Shown: positions 1 to 5,697 of the stretch, one piece after another
Numbering within the stretch: position 1 is the first letter of the stretch
Layout of the letters: the number at the start of each line of letters is the position of its first letter
Origin: Bacillota bacterium
Lineage (GTDB): Bacteria > Bacillota > UBA4882 > UBA10575
Direction of reading: 5' to 3'
NCBI GenBank assembly: GCA_012521315.1
Contig: JAAYMP010000118.1
Coordinates: 1 to 5,697, forward strand
Length of the DNA stretch: 5,697 bases
Program-made: the position numbers and the translations under genes
The notes under the pieces: model-generated
Told to the model about the DNA's origin: nothing
Seen by the model: the letters and a program-made list of their open reading frames with translations, nothing else
Database searches by the model: none

Positions 1-545
1 CAATAGGAAGCGGAGTAGAATTCGATCCGGTCTTCCGGATAATAAACCACCTGTTTGGCGGTGAGATGGTAATGGGGTTCTTCCGCGTCACATCCGGAAA
101 AGGAGGAATTGGTACAGTATATGTCATCACCCTTAAACTCACCCGTCTCCCCTTTGATCACAAACGGTTCGCCGGTCTCCTCCTCCTCGCCCCGGAGGAT
201 AAACTCCTCCAGGGTGCCTTCTTCGTCAGGCAGGGAAAAGGACAGGTTCCTCCCCTGAACCGTCCGTTCTTCCGTTTTCACCTCAACCCAGTCGGGAACG
301 GCCACCCGTTCAGTCTCCAGGTCAATATAGAACTCTTCACCCCGTAGCTCGTAGTCCCGGTAAGTAAAAACCACATTTCCCCGGGCCACCAGTTGCTTGT
401 TATCATAGTCGGCATACAGTTCATCGGCGATTAAAATACCCTGGTTAGCCAGGACCGCAGGGACAAACACCATTCCACCGGTGAAGAGCAAAAACGCCCA
501 AATCCAAGTTTTATGTTGCAAAACTTTACCCGACCATCCCTTCAC
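1..545 (-). CDS. lptD: LptD/OstA-family LPS transport protein, N-terminal 181 codons (runs off left edge)
   Basis: The protein is predicted to carry or insert LPS in the periplasm and outer membrane as part of the Lpt bridge. I translated it directly: an open frame from GTG at 545 stays open to the window edge. Residues about 12-33 are a hydrophobic signal-peptide-like segment ending VPAVLA before NQG. Residues 36-140 are short alternating beta-strands with the LptA/OstA jellyroll pattern (ADELYADYDNKQLVARGNVV). After this come two cysteines (C144, C152) and PHYHLTAK (157-164) then YPEDRI (169-174). That cysteine-plus-PHYH/YPxDRI stretch resembles the segment after the jellyroll in LptD-like proteins of diderm Firmicutes more than it resembles LptA, so an LptD-type protein is favoured. 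The barrel part, if any, lies outside the window. The GTG start is one base after the permease stop (547-549), which suggests translational coupling. An in-frame TGA at 555-557 limits upstream extension. TTG at 521 is an alternative start. The ribosome binding site is weak. Confidence 0.82.
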   Translation of the reverse strand, partial: MKGWSGKVLQHKTWIWAFLLFTGGMVFVPAVLANQGILIADELYADYDNKQLVARGNVVFTYRDYELRGEEFYIDLETERVAVPDWVEVKTEERTVQGRNLSFSLPDEEGTLEEFILRGEEEETGEPFVIKGETGEFKGDDIYCTNSSFSGCDAEEPHYHLTAKQVVYYPEDRIEFYSASY

Positions 546-546
546 C

Positions 547-1617
547 CTATTTGATCATCCGAAACAACAAGACAACCCCCAGAACAAGGAAGAAGACATT
601 GGGCAACCAAGCCGCCCAGAAAGGAGTGACCAACCCGGAGACCCCCATCTCCCGGAAGAGAACAGTGGTGAAAAAATAGACCATAATCAGCAGCATACTC
701 ACGGCGAGCCCGATCGCCCGCCCGCTCTTCGGAAACATGGTGGCAAAGGGCAGACCCAGGAAAGCCAGGATTAGTCCGGCAAAGGGCAACGCCACCTTAA
801 GGTGATAGTTCACTGCGAAGGAGCTAATATTGAGGCCGCTTTTGGCATAGAGCTCCATGTACTTTTTCAGTTCGGCGCGGCTCATTTCATCCACCCCTTT
901 ACCTCGCCCCAAAAAAATGCTCAGGTCCTCGCCCACATCTTCCACCAGTTCCGCAAAGGAGGTGACGCTGGTAATGTTGCCCTCCGCGTCCAGTTCATAA
1001 TAATTGCCCTGTTTCAGGTGCCAATACTGTTCTTCGATCCAACCCGAAGCAGCCGTAATCAGGCGTGGGAAACGGCCGTCGCTTTGGTAAATCATTACCC
1101 CTTCCACGGTTCGGTTCCCCTCGTTTACGCGGCGCAAATAAAAAAATCGGTTATCGGGGCCCTTGAAAACCACATTCTCCTGGACAAAGGGGATAAAGTC
1201 CTTATGAATCAGTTTCCTTATTTCCTGTTGATAACGGAAATTGGCCGCCGGGACCACTAGATCGTTAAAATAAAACGCCCCTATACAAAGGAACAGCGTA
1301 ACCAGTAAAAGTGGACCCGTGAGCGCCGGAAAACTCCACCCGGCGGTCCTGATCACATCCAACTCCCGTTCCCGGGCCAGCCGCCCCAAACCCAAAAACA
1401 CCCCGAACAGAACCGCCGCCGGGAAGACATCCATCAGCAAATAGGGGACCTGGTAATAGACAAGTAAGCAGATGATCGCGAACGAAGCCCTTTTATCCAC
1501 CAGAAAATCGGAGATTTCAAATATAAAATTGCCGATCAGGAGAACCAAAAAACCAACGCTACAAAAGAGATAATTGGTCAGGTACTCGCGGAGGAGATAA
1601 CGGTGGATGATTCTCAT
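547..1617 (-). CDS. lptF/lptG: LptF/LptG-family LPS export permease
   Basis: This is an inner-membrane subunit of the LptB2FG transporter, which takes LPS from the outer leaflet of the inner membrane and hands it to the periplasmic Lpt bridge. At 356 residues it matches the family (E. coli LptG is about 360). The layout is the family one. Three N-terminal membrane segments lie near residues 15-37, 48-76 and 98-122. A periplasmic beta-rich domain spans about 125-265. Three C-terminal segments lie near 271-294, 300-320 and 332-352. The motif ARERELDVIRTAG (81-93) sits in the cytoplasmic loop that couples these permeases to the LptB ATPase. Only one permease is in the window, so it could be LptF, LptG or a single protein filling both places; sequence alone does not decide. 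The start is ATG at 1617, with AAAGGGG (1628-1634) about 10 nt upstream and a closer GAGG. The downstream LptD-type gene begins one base after its stop. Confidence 0.94.
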   Translation of the reverse strand: MRIIHRYLLREYLTNYLFCSVGFLVLLIGNFIFEISDFLVDKRASFAIICLLVYYQVPYLLMDVFPAAVLFGVFLGLGRLARERELDVIRTAGWSFPALTGPLLLVTLFLCIGAFYFNDLVVPAANFRYQQEIRKLIHKDFIPFVQENVVFKGPDNRFFYLRRVNEGNRTVEGVMIYQSDGRFPRLITAASGWIEEQYWHLKQGNYYELDAEGNITSVTSFAELVEDVGEDLSIFLGRGKGVDEMSRAELKKYMELYAKSGLNISSFAVNYHLKVALPFAGLILAFLGLPFATMFPKSGRAIGLAVSMLLIMVYFFTTVLFREMGVSGLVTPFWAAWLPNVFFLVLGVVLLFRMIK

Positions 1618-1697
1618 TGCCTCAGAACCCCTTTAAGCAGAAAACCCGTTAAGTTTTCTACGTAACACGTACAAAACCGCCCGGGTTCCGGAAACAT
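1614..1697 (-). CDS. Possible 27-residue small ORF coupled to the permease gene
   Basis: Between the lpxD stop and the permease start, an ATG at 1697 opens a 27-codon frame. Its TGA stop overlaps the permease ATG as ATGA. The translation is Met-Phe-Pro-Glu-Pro, then a CTC triplet of residues (Cys-Thr-Cys at 9-11), ending with Leu-Arg-Gln. It begins 12 nt after the lpxD stop. The ribosome binding site is weak (a GTGG-like stretch), and the peptide matches no family I know. Its only support is the exact ATGA overlap and the fact that it fills nearly the whole gap. It may be a leader or coupling ORF, or chance. Confidence 0.22.
   Translation of the reverse strand: MFPEPGRFCTCYVENLTGFLLKGVLRQ
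1637..1661 (-). promoter_or_regulatory. Alternative inverted repeat (hairpin B) sharing an arm with hairpin A
   Basis: In the transcribed direction GTAGAAAAC pairs with GTTTTCTGC (nine pairs, one of them G-T) around a 7-nt loop, TTAACGG. The first arm is also most of the 3' arm of hairpin A, so the two structures cannot form together. Hairpin B ends just before the purine-rich AAAGGGG (1628-1634) used as the likely ribosome binding site of the permease. No T-run follows. Confidence 0.35.
1653..1677 (-). promoter_or_regulatory. Inverted repeat (hairpin A) in the lpxD-permease gap
   Basis: Read in the transcribed direction, the arms GTTTTGTACGT and ACGTAGAAAAC are complementary at 10 of 11 positions around a 3-nt GTT loop. 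It is the most regular inverted repeat noticed in the window and sits in its largest gap. It has no downstream T-run, so it is not an intrinsic terminator. It could be an RNA hairpin, a processing site or a protein-binding site. Confidence 0.4.
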
Positions 1698-1709
1698 GTC
1701 TACCACTGC

Positions 1710-2738
1710 TTAGTTGATCTTGCCTTCCAGTTCGGCAACTCTTTTTTCCAGTTGCCGGATGGTCTTGAGCACTTCCGGCAGTTTACCGGCGGCCGCCTGA
1801 ATCCGCATATCCTCGCCGTGGGGACGGGCCGGTTGGCCGGAAACGATTGAGTTCGGCGGGAGACTGCTGATTACCATCCCCCGTGCAAAAACCACTGTAT
1901 CATCGCCAATGGTGATATGGCCGTTGATCCCCGATTGCCCGGCCAAAGTCACCCGGTCGCCGATGACCGTACTCCCGGCGACGCCGGTCATCGCGACCAT
2001 AATATTATCCTTGCCAACCTTGACATTATGGCCAATCTGAACCAGGTTGTCAATCTTGGTCCCCGCCCCAATCAAGGTCTGGCCGGTGGTCGCCCGGTCA
2101 ATCGTGACATTGGACCCGATCTCCACATCGTCTTCAATGACCACACAGCCGACCTGCGGTACTTTGAGGTGTTTTCCTTCAACCGTCTTTTCAAACCCGA
2201 ACCCGTCGCCGCCGATCACGGTCCCCGGGTGGATCAGGACCCGTTGGCCAATCTTTGTCCCGTGGCACAAGACGACGTTGGGCCGGATCTCCGAATCATC
2301 GCCAATCTCCACCTCGTCCTGGATCACGACGCCCGGATGGACCACAACCCCCTTGCCCAGCTTTACACGGTCACCGATAAAGACCAGCGGGCCAATGTGG
2401 CAGCCTGGGCCATGCTGAAACCCCTCGCCAATCACCGCCGAAGGATGGATGCCTTCCGCGTATTTCTTTGGCGGATGGAAATACCACAAAATTTGGGCAA
2501 AAGCCATCCGGGGGTTATCTATCTCAATTCCTTGAAAATTAAACTCCCTTAAATTTGAAGGGAAGATAAAGGCCGACGCTTTACTCGCACGAGCGGCCGG
2601 AATCGCCTTCGCCGAAGCGATCAACGAAAGCTCGCCCGGTTTGGCTGTATCCAAACCGGAAACTCCGGTCAACTCCAGCTTCTCGTCGCCGACCACTTTC
2701 CCTTTCACTAAAGACGCCAGTTCCTCCAAAGTCGCCAC
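1710..2738 (-). CDS. lpxD: UDP-3-O-acylglucosamine N-acyltransferase LpxD
   Basis: LpxD adds the second, N-linked 3-hydroxyacyl chain to UDP-3-O-acylglucosamine, from an acyl-carrier-protein donor, in the third step of lipid A synthesis in the cytoplasm. The 342 residues match the family (E. coli 341). Residues 1-95 form the N-terminal uridine-binding domain. Residues about 97-300 are left-handed beta-helix hexapeptide repeats, such as VVIGD/TVIGD. The catalytic histidine is H237 in DNLVQIGHNV (equivalent to E. coli H239), and H274 in INGHITIGD is the second conserved histidine. SGQPARPH (300-307) leads into a C-terminal helix (about 320-341) that helps trimer formation. The start is GTG at 2738, preceded by AGGAGG (2748-2753) at 9 nt. 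It lies 15 bp after the coiled-coil gene. lpxC, fabZ and lpxA, often adjacent, are not in this window. Confidence 0.98.
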   Translation of the reverse strand: MATLEELASLVKGKVVGDEKLELTGVSGLDTAKPGELSLIASAKAIPAARASKASAFIFPSNLREFNFQGIEIDNPRMAFAQILWYFHPPKKYAEGIHPSAVIGEGFQHGPGCHIGPLVFIGDRVKLGKGVVVHPGVVIQDEVEIGDDSEIRPNVVLCHGTKIGQRVLIHPGTVIGGDGFGFEKTVEGKHLKVPQVGCVVIEDDVEIGSNVTIDRATTGQTLIGAGTKIDNLVQIGHNVKVGKDNIMVAMTGVAGSTVIGDRVTLAGQSGINGHITIGDDTVVFARGMVISSLPPNSIVSGQPARPHGEDMRIQAAAGKLPEVLKTIRQLEKRVAELEGKIN

Positions 2739-2747
2739 TTCGCATCT

Positions 2748-2753
2748 CCTCCT
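2748..2753 (-). promoter_or_regulatory. Ribosome binding site of lpxD
   Basis: A perfect AGGAGG directly follows the TAA stop of the coiled-coil gene (2754-2756) and lies 9 nt before the GTG at 2738. It supports the GTG over the out-of-frame ATG a few bases upstream, and ties lpxD translation to the preceding gene. Confidence 0.85.
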
Positions 2754-3593
2754 TTATTCCAAATGCTCCGCCGACAAACGCCCGGCCCCCCCGTTTCCCC
2801 GAACCCAGGCCCAAAATTCCGCTTCCAGTTCTTTTTTTTCCTGTTGGTACTCCTGCTCGCTCTCGGCTTCCAGTTTTCGGCGGTAAGTTTCCAGTTCACG
2901 CGCGGCCGCTTCTTGCTGCGCCGCCGCAAAGTCCGCCAACGCAGCCGCCAGTGCCGCCTCTTTTCGTTGGACTTCGGCCTTCAGCTCTTCTTGCAGGGCA
3001 ACAATCTCCGCAGCTAAACGGGACTTGGCTTCCGGAGACAGATCGGGCATTGCCATTTTAAAATGTAAATTTGCCAACTGCGATGAATATTCTTTCTCTC
3101 TTTGCCGGCGAAAATCAGCCATTTCGGCGGCTTGTTCCTGCCGTTTTTCCTCCAGGGCCTGTTGAATTAGGTAATCTGCCTGGTTTCTTTTCTGGTGAAC
3201 CAAACGGTCAACCTTCATGGCCAGCAGCCGGCGGCGAAGCTGAAGCTCCTCTGCAAGCAACGCTTCCCGTTGGGCCAGTTCGAAACGGAACACCGCTTGG
3301 TCCTGCTCTCCCCCAAGCCCTTCCCCCACCGGAGGAAAGGGGCCGGCCTCTTGCCCCGGCGGTTCCAGCCGCCAAGGAAGCTTGGAGGGTAAACCCTGTA
3401 TTGCCTGGGTAATCTGGCGATAGGTCCCCCATTTCAGCTCCGGCAGAAGGATAATCTCCGTTTCCGGGGTCACAACCTGAGCGGAGCGACCATAAAACCA
3501 GAACCCGACCACAATGGTGGCGGCAAGGGCCAAGCAGAGCAAGCCAAAAAACTTACACCGATTCCCGCTGGTCTTTTCCATGCTCCAGTTCAC
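2754..3593 (-). CDS. Membrane-anchored periplasmic coiled-coil protein, function unknown
   Basis: I do not recognise a named family. The 279 residues show a short basic N-terminus, one hydrophobic segment (about 15-34) with no clear signal-peptidase site, and so probably a signal anchor leaving the rest in the periplasm. A small region follows (about 40-70, VTPETEIILLPELKWGTYRQ), then a Pro/Gly-rich linker (about 73-97). Residues about 100-263 are a long charged helix rich in Glu, Gln, Arg and Ala, broken near 182-188 (MPDLSPE), so likely a helical hairpin. The C-terminus is a Gly-rich tail. This recalls OmpH/Skp in shape but is longer, anchored, and lacks the Skp C-terminal motif. Its place between ompH and lpxD suggests a role in envelope assembly, perhaps as a tethered chaperone or spacer; that is inference. 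The start is uncertain: GTG 3593, or ATG 3581, which has GGTGA 8 nt upstream. An in-frame TGA at 3609-3611 rules out any earlier start. The gene lies 44 bp after ompH. Confidence 0.85.
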   Translation of the reverse strand: MNWSMEKTSGNRCKFFGLLCLALAATIVVGFWFYGRSAQVVTPETEIILLPELKWGTYRQITQAIQGLPSKLPWRLEPPGQEAGPFPPVGEGLGGEQDQAVFRFELAQREALLAEELQLRRRLLAMKVDRLVHQKRNQADYLIQQALEEKRQEQAAEMADFRRQREKEYSSQLANLHFKMAMPDLSPEAKSRLAAEIVALQEELKAEVQRKEAALAAALADFAAAQQEAAARELETYRRKLEAESEQEYQQEKKELEAEFWAWVRGNGGAGRLSAEHLE

Positions 3594-3612
3594 CGTCGTT
3601 CTGTCTGATCAT
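3553..3612 (-). CDS. Possible 19-codon ORF overlapping the start of the coiled-coil gene
   Basis: ATG at 3612 opens a 19-codon frame (starting Met-Ile-Arg-Gln-Asn) that ends with TAA at 3553-3555, inside the coiled-coil gene and in another frame. It is the first ATG after the strong AAAAGGAG at 3626-3633 (spacing 13 nt). The peptide is charged and matches nothing known to me. It could be a leader ORF that feeds ribosomes to the overlapping gene, the remnant of a frameshifted original start, or chance. Confidence 0.2.
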   Translation of the reverse strand: MIRQNDGELEHGKDQRESV

Positions 3613-3625
3613 GTTGGTTGGAAAT

Positions 3626-3633
3626 CTCCTTTT
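3626..3633 (-). promoter_or_regulatory. Strong ribosome binding site upstream of the coiled-coil gene
   Basis: AAAAGGAG sits just after the ompH stop. It is 13 nt from the ATG of the short ORF at 3612, but 32 nt from GTG 3593 and 44 nt from ATG 3581, which is too far for direct initiation at either candidate start of the coiled-coil gene. Confidence 0.55.
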
Positions 3634-3637
3634 CGCG

Positions 3638-4180
3638 TTACTTCTTCAGAGCTGCGATTACTTGCTCGGTTAAATCCTCGCCCCCATAGTAAACGACGCT
3701 TTTTTCCAGGATGATCGCATAACCTTCTTTTTTGGCGATCCCCTCCAGGGTCGCCTCGATTTTGGCGACGATTTCTTCATGTTTGACTTGCAACTCACTG
3801 GTCAAGCGGGCATTTTCCGCTTCGAGCTTCTGTTGGTATTTTTTTATAATACTAATGGCCTGTTCTTGGTATTTGGCCTCAATTTCTTTCCGTTCCGCCT
3901 CGGCTTTCCCCTTCAACTCCGCTTCCTGCTGCTTTTTCAAGGCGCTTAATTCATTGTTCTGTTGCGTCTCGAGATAGGTCCGAAAGCTGTTATACTCCGC
4001 GTTTTTTTGTTGCAACAGTTCCTGCCAATCCTTGAAGAGCGGCAGTTCATTCTGTAACCGCTGCATATCAATATACCCGACTGTTTTTCCACCATTGGCG
4101 GTAACAAGTCCAGTGATGGCGAAGACCAATCCAATCATCAACAACACGGGGACCAGTTTCTTGGTAAACTTAAATTTCAT
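3638..4180 (-). CDS. ompH: OmpH/Skp-family periplasmic chaperone
   Basis: Skp-type chaperones are soluble periplasmic trimers that hold unfolded outer-membrane proteins between the Sec translocon and the BAM complex. Residues 1-28 are a signal peptide with a basic start (KFKFTKK), a hydrophobic core and a likely cut after VTA. VGYIDMQRL (34-42) is the family's first beta-strand. Residues about 45-145 are the long charged helical tentacle, rich in Glu, Lys and Gln. The C-terminal stretch (about 149-180, KKEGYAIILEKSVVYYGGED then LTEQVIAALKK) is the characteristic closing motif of the family. The 180 residues are a little longer than E. coli Skp (161), which is common in this family. The start is ATG at 4180, with AAAAGGAGAGG (4187-4197) 6 nt upstream. 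It follows bamA by 35 bp, the usual bamA-skp pairing, so the two are almost certainly co-transcribed. Confidence 0.95.
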   Translation of the reverse strand: MKFKFTKKLVPVLLMIGLVFAITGLVTANGGKTVGYIDMQRLQNELPLFKDWQELLQQKNAEYNSFRTYLETQQNNELSALKKQQEAELKGKAEAERKEIEAKYQEQAISIIKKYQQKLEAENARLTSELQVKHEEIVAKIEATLEGIAKKEGYAIILEKSVVYYGGEDLTEQVIAALKK

Positions 4181-4186
4181 CGTAAA

Positions 4187-4197
4187 CCTCTCCTTTT
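4187..4197 (-). promoter_or_regulatory. Ribosome binding site of ompH
   Basis: AAAAGGAGAGG lies 6 nt before ATG 4180, within the 35-bp gap after the bamA stop. It fixes the ompH start. Confidence 0.85.
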
Positions 4198-4215
4198 ATT
4201 TGATTCCTTTCCCGC

Positions 4216-5697
4216 CTAGAACATCTCTCCGAAGAAGAAGTTGAACTTGGGTTTACCGCCCTCCGGTGTCCAGCCAAAATCAAACCGGAGTTGCCCCAAG
4301 AGGGGAATGTTGTAACGGAACCCCACCCCATAGCTTTGATAATAATTTTCAAAATCGACCGTCCCGATATCGTAAAAGAGGACGGCTTCCAGGTTTTCCG
4401 CGTTGGGAATCCTCTGTCTAAGCTCGAAATTAGCCAGAACCTGCTGGTCCCCGGAGACATGCCTGACGTCATAACCCCGGAGGGATAATTCGCCGCCAAG
4501 ATACAACTTGGAAGAGTCGGGTGTCTCCCCCAAGATCTTACTGCCCATCACCCGGTAACCAAAGGTGGTGTTGGGGGAGAAGGGCGAATAGAACTGTTTA
4601 TACTCCCCGTAGAGGCGCTGATAATTGTATTCTCCACCAAAGATCCCGCCGTGAAGGTTAACGCCAAGACTACCATAGTAACCATCGGTGGTGTAGGCGC
4701 CGGTATAGATCAAGCGGTTATAATTCAAACCAAGGCCCAAACTGTTATCCCAATACTCTTGTTTGAACGATGCCAAGTCCACATCGGGATAATCCAACTC
4801 CTTGTCCAAGGTTACTTTCGTGCCCTCTTCATTTTCATATTCATACTGGTTTTTACGGTCCGCCACCCACTCCTGCGGGTCAATCGTCACCCGTTCCATC
4901 CGGTAGGAAGTACTCAACCGCAAATGACGGTTCAACGGCCGGCCCAGCGTTAAACTCAAACCGGTCATCTTCTGATTGTAATTGTAGGTGTACTTGTTGT
5001 CGAACCGGTCATCTTTACCGGCGAAAATCCCCCCCTCCAAGCTCTGCGAGGACAGGGAAAGCGTGTGGTTGGAATAGAGCTTGAGCCCCAAAGAAGTCTG
5101 TTTCGCGTCCAACCAGGGTTCTTGGAACTCAAAATTGAAGTTAAAAACATTGTTCGGGTTAAACTCCATGTTAAACGAGAGTTTTTGGCCAAGGCCCATG
5201 AGATTCGGGTCCATGACCCCTAAGTTGCCAAGGAGCGTATTGTCGACCGGAGTATAAGAGATACCCATATTTAAAATGCGGTTCTCCCCCTCCTTGAACT
5301 CCATGATCAGATCCATCACCCCCGGTTCACCGGTGGGTTGCAGCCGGGGAGAAATATCGGCGAACAATTGGAGTCTGGCCAGTTGTTGCGTATCTTCCCG
5401 CAAAACGTTAAGGTCCAGGATCTCTCCCTCTTTGAGCGTCATCTCCCGTGCCACGACAAACTCCTTCGTTTTCTCCAACCCCTGGTAACGGATACGGCCT
5501 AAGCGGGCCTCGGCAAGATGAAGACGGACTACCCCCTCCTCATTGATCCGCATTAACTCAACGATCTCATCGGTGCTCCCGCTGAAGGGCGGAAGGATCA
5601 GCCCCCGCTCCTCGTTGAAATACTGTTGCGCCTTAACCAGGTCGTCCAGCATCGTTCGGTAGTTGAAAACATCCCCCGGTTTTTGGCGGAAAAACGG
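4216..5697 (-). CDS. bamA: Outer-membrane protein assembly factor BamA, C-terminal 493 codons (runs off right edge)
   Basis: BamA is the central outer-membrane subunit of the BAM complex, which folds and inserts beta-barrel proteins. The frame is open to the right edge, so the first in-window ATG (5652) is internal and not the start. Residues 1-58 of the fragment are the end of one POTRA domain (PGDVFNYRTMLDDL). The last POTRA follows at about 60-135, with RIRYQGLEKTKEFVV and then LARLQLFADISPRL. From about 140 on is the 16-strand barrel of the Omp85 family. LRGY (fragment residues 406-409, in LGGELSLRGYD) corresponds to the conserved VRGF/Y motif of loop 6. The C-terminus FNFFFGEMF ends in Phe and fits a beta-signal. 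The region around fragment residues 275-315 is acidic and long, probably a surface loop. The N-terminal POTRA domains and signal peptide are outside the window. ompH follows 35 bp downstream. Confidence 0.97.
   Translation of the reverse strand, partial: PFFRQKPGDVFNYRTMLDDLVKAQQYFNEERGLILPPFSGSTDEIVELMRINEEGVVRLHLAEARLGRIRYQGLEKTKEFVVAREMTLKEGEILDLNVLREDTQQLARLQLFADISPRLQPTGEPGVMDLIMEFKEGENRILNMGISYTPVDNTLLGNLGVMDPNLMGLGQKLSFNMEFNPNNVFNFNFEFQEPWLDAKQTSLGLKLYSNHTLSLSSQSLEGGIFAGKDDRFDNKYTYNYNQKMTGLSLTLGRPLNRHLRLSTSYRMERVTIDPQEWVADRKNQYEYENEEGTKVTLDKELDYPDVDLASFKQEYWDNSLGLGLNYNRLIYTGAYTTDGYYGSLGVNLHGGIFGGEYNYQRLYGEYKQFYSPFSPNTTFGYRVMGSKILGETPDSSKLYLGGELSLRGYDVRHVSGDQQVLANFELRQRIPNAENLEAVLFYDIGTVDFENYYQSYGVGFRYNIPLLGQLRFDFGWTPEGGKPKFNFFFGEMF

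Noticed and set aside
802..1260. Plus-strand open frame of 152 codons opposite the permease
   Set aside because: It is antisense to a well-supported LptF/LptG coding sequence, shows no ribosome binding site of note and no recognisable domain.
1637..1677. Intrinsic terminator between lpxD and the permease
   Set aside because: The inverted repeats have AT-rich stems and no T-run follows in the transcribed direction, so termination is not supported.
1659..1677. CRISPR-like repeat (GTTTT...AAAAC ends)
   Set aside because: There is one palindromic unit only, with no repeat-spacer periodicity.
1618..1709. Sigma-70 promoter in the 92-bp gap
   Set aside because: I found no convincing -35/-10 pair with proper spacing. 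The small palindromes TTCCGGAA and CCCGGG alone do not make a promoter call.
1917..2552. Long plus-strand open frame (211 codons) opposite lpxD
   Set aside because: It is antisense to clear hexapeptide-repeat coding sequence. Its repetitive composition mirrors the LpxD repeats, and it resembles no known protein.
5608..5652. ATG at 5652 as the start of a bamA-like gene
   Set aside because: The frame is open to the window edge and the upstream codons read as POTRA sequence (PGDVFNYR), so the ATG is internal.

Overview
The window is a slice of an outer-membrane (OM) biogenesis gene cluster from a bacterium with a lipopolysaccharide (LPS)-bearing OM. All genes lie on the minus strand, so the operon is read from high to low coordinates. 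It has no mobile element, tRNA, rRNA or CRISPR array, and no gene-free stretch over 300 bases. The largest gap is 92 bp. The mix of OM genes with strong AGGAGG-type ribosome binding sites suggests a diderm Firmicutes lineage (Negativicutes, Halanaerobiales or Limnochordia-like). This placement is an inference from general character, not from a marker gene.

In transcription order the genes are: the C-terminal 493 codons of bamA (last POTRA region plus beta-barrel, running off the right edge); ompH/skp, a periplasmic chaperone; a membrane-anchored coiled-coil protein of unknown function; lpxD, an acyltransferase of lipid A synthesis; a 92-bp gap with two competing hairpins and a possible 27-codon ORF; an LptF/LptG-family permease; and the first 181 codons of an LptD/OstA-type LPS transport protein, running off the left edge. 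Most junctions are short (1, 15, 35 and 44 bp), which fits one transcript. The 92-bp gap before the permease is the only place with room for internal regulation.

The genes form one pathway. BamA inserts OM beta-barrel proteins, including LptD-type translocons. Skp/OmpH escorts unfolded barrels across the periplasm. LpxD makes a lipid A precursor. The permease pulls LPS from the inner membrane, and the OstA-fold protein carries or inserts it.

The least explained items are the anchored coiled-coil protein, whose start region also carries a competing short ORF with the best nearby ribosome binding site, and the hairpin pair upstream of the permease. Nothing seen amounts to a clearly new system. 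The envelope cluster itself is well understood.
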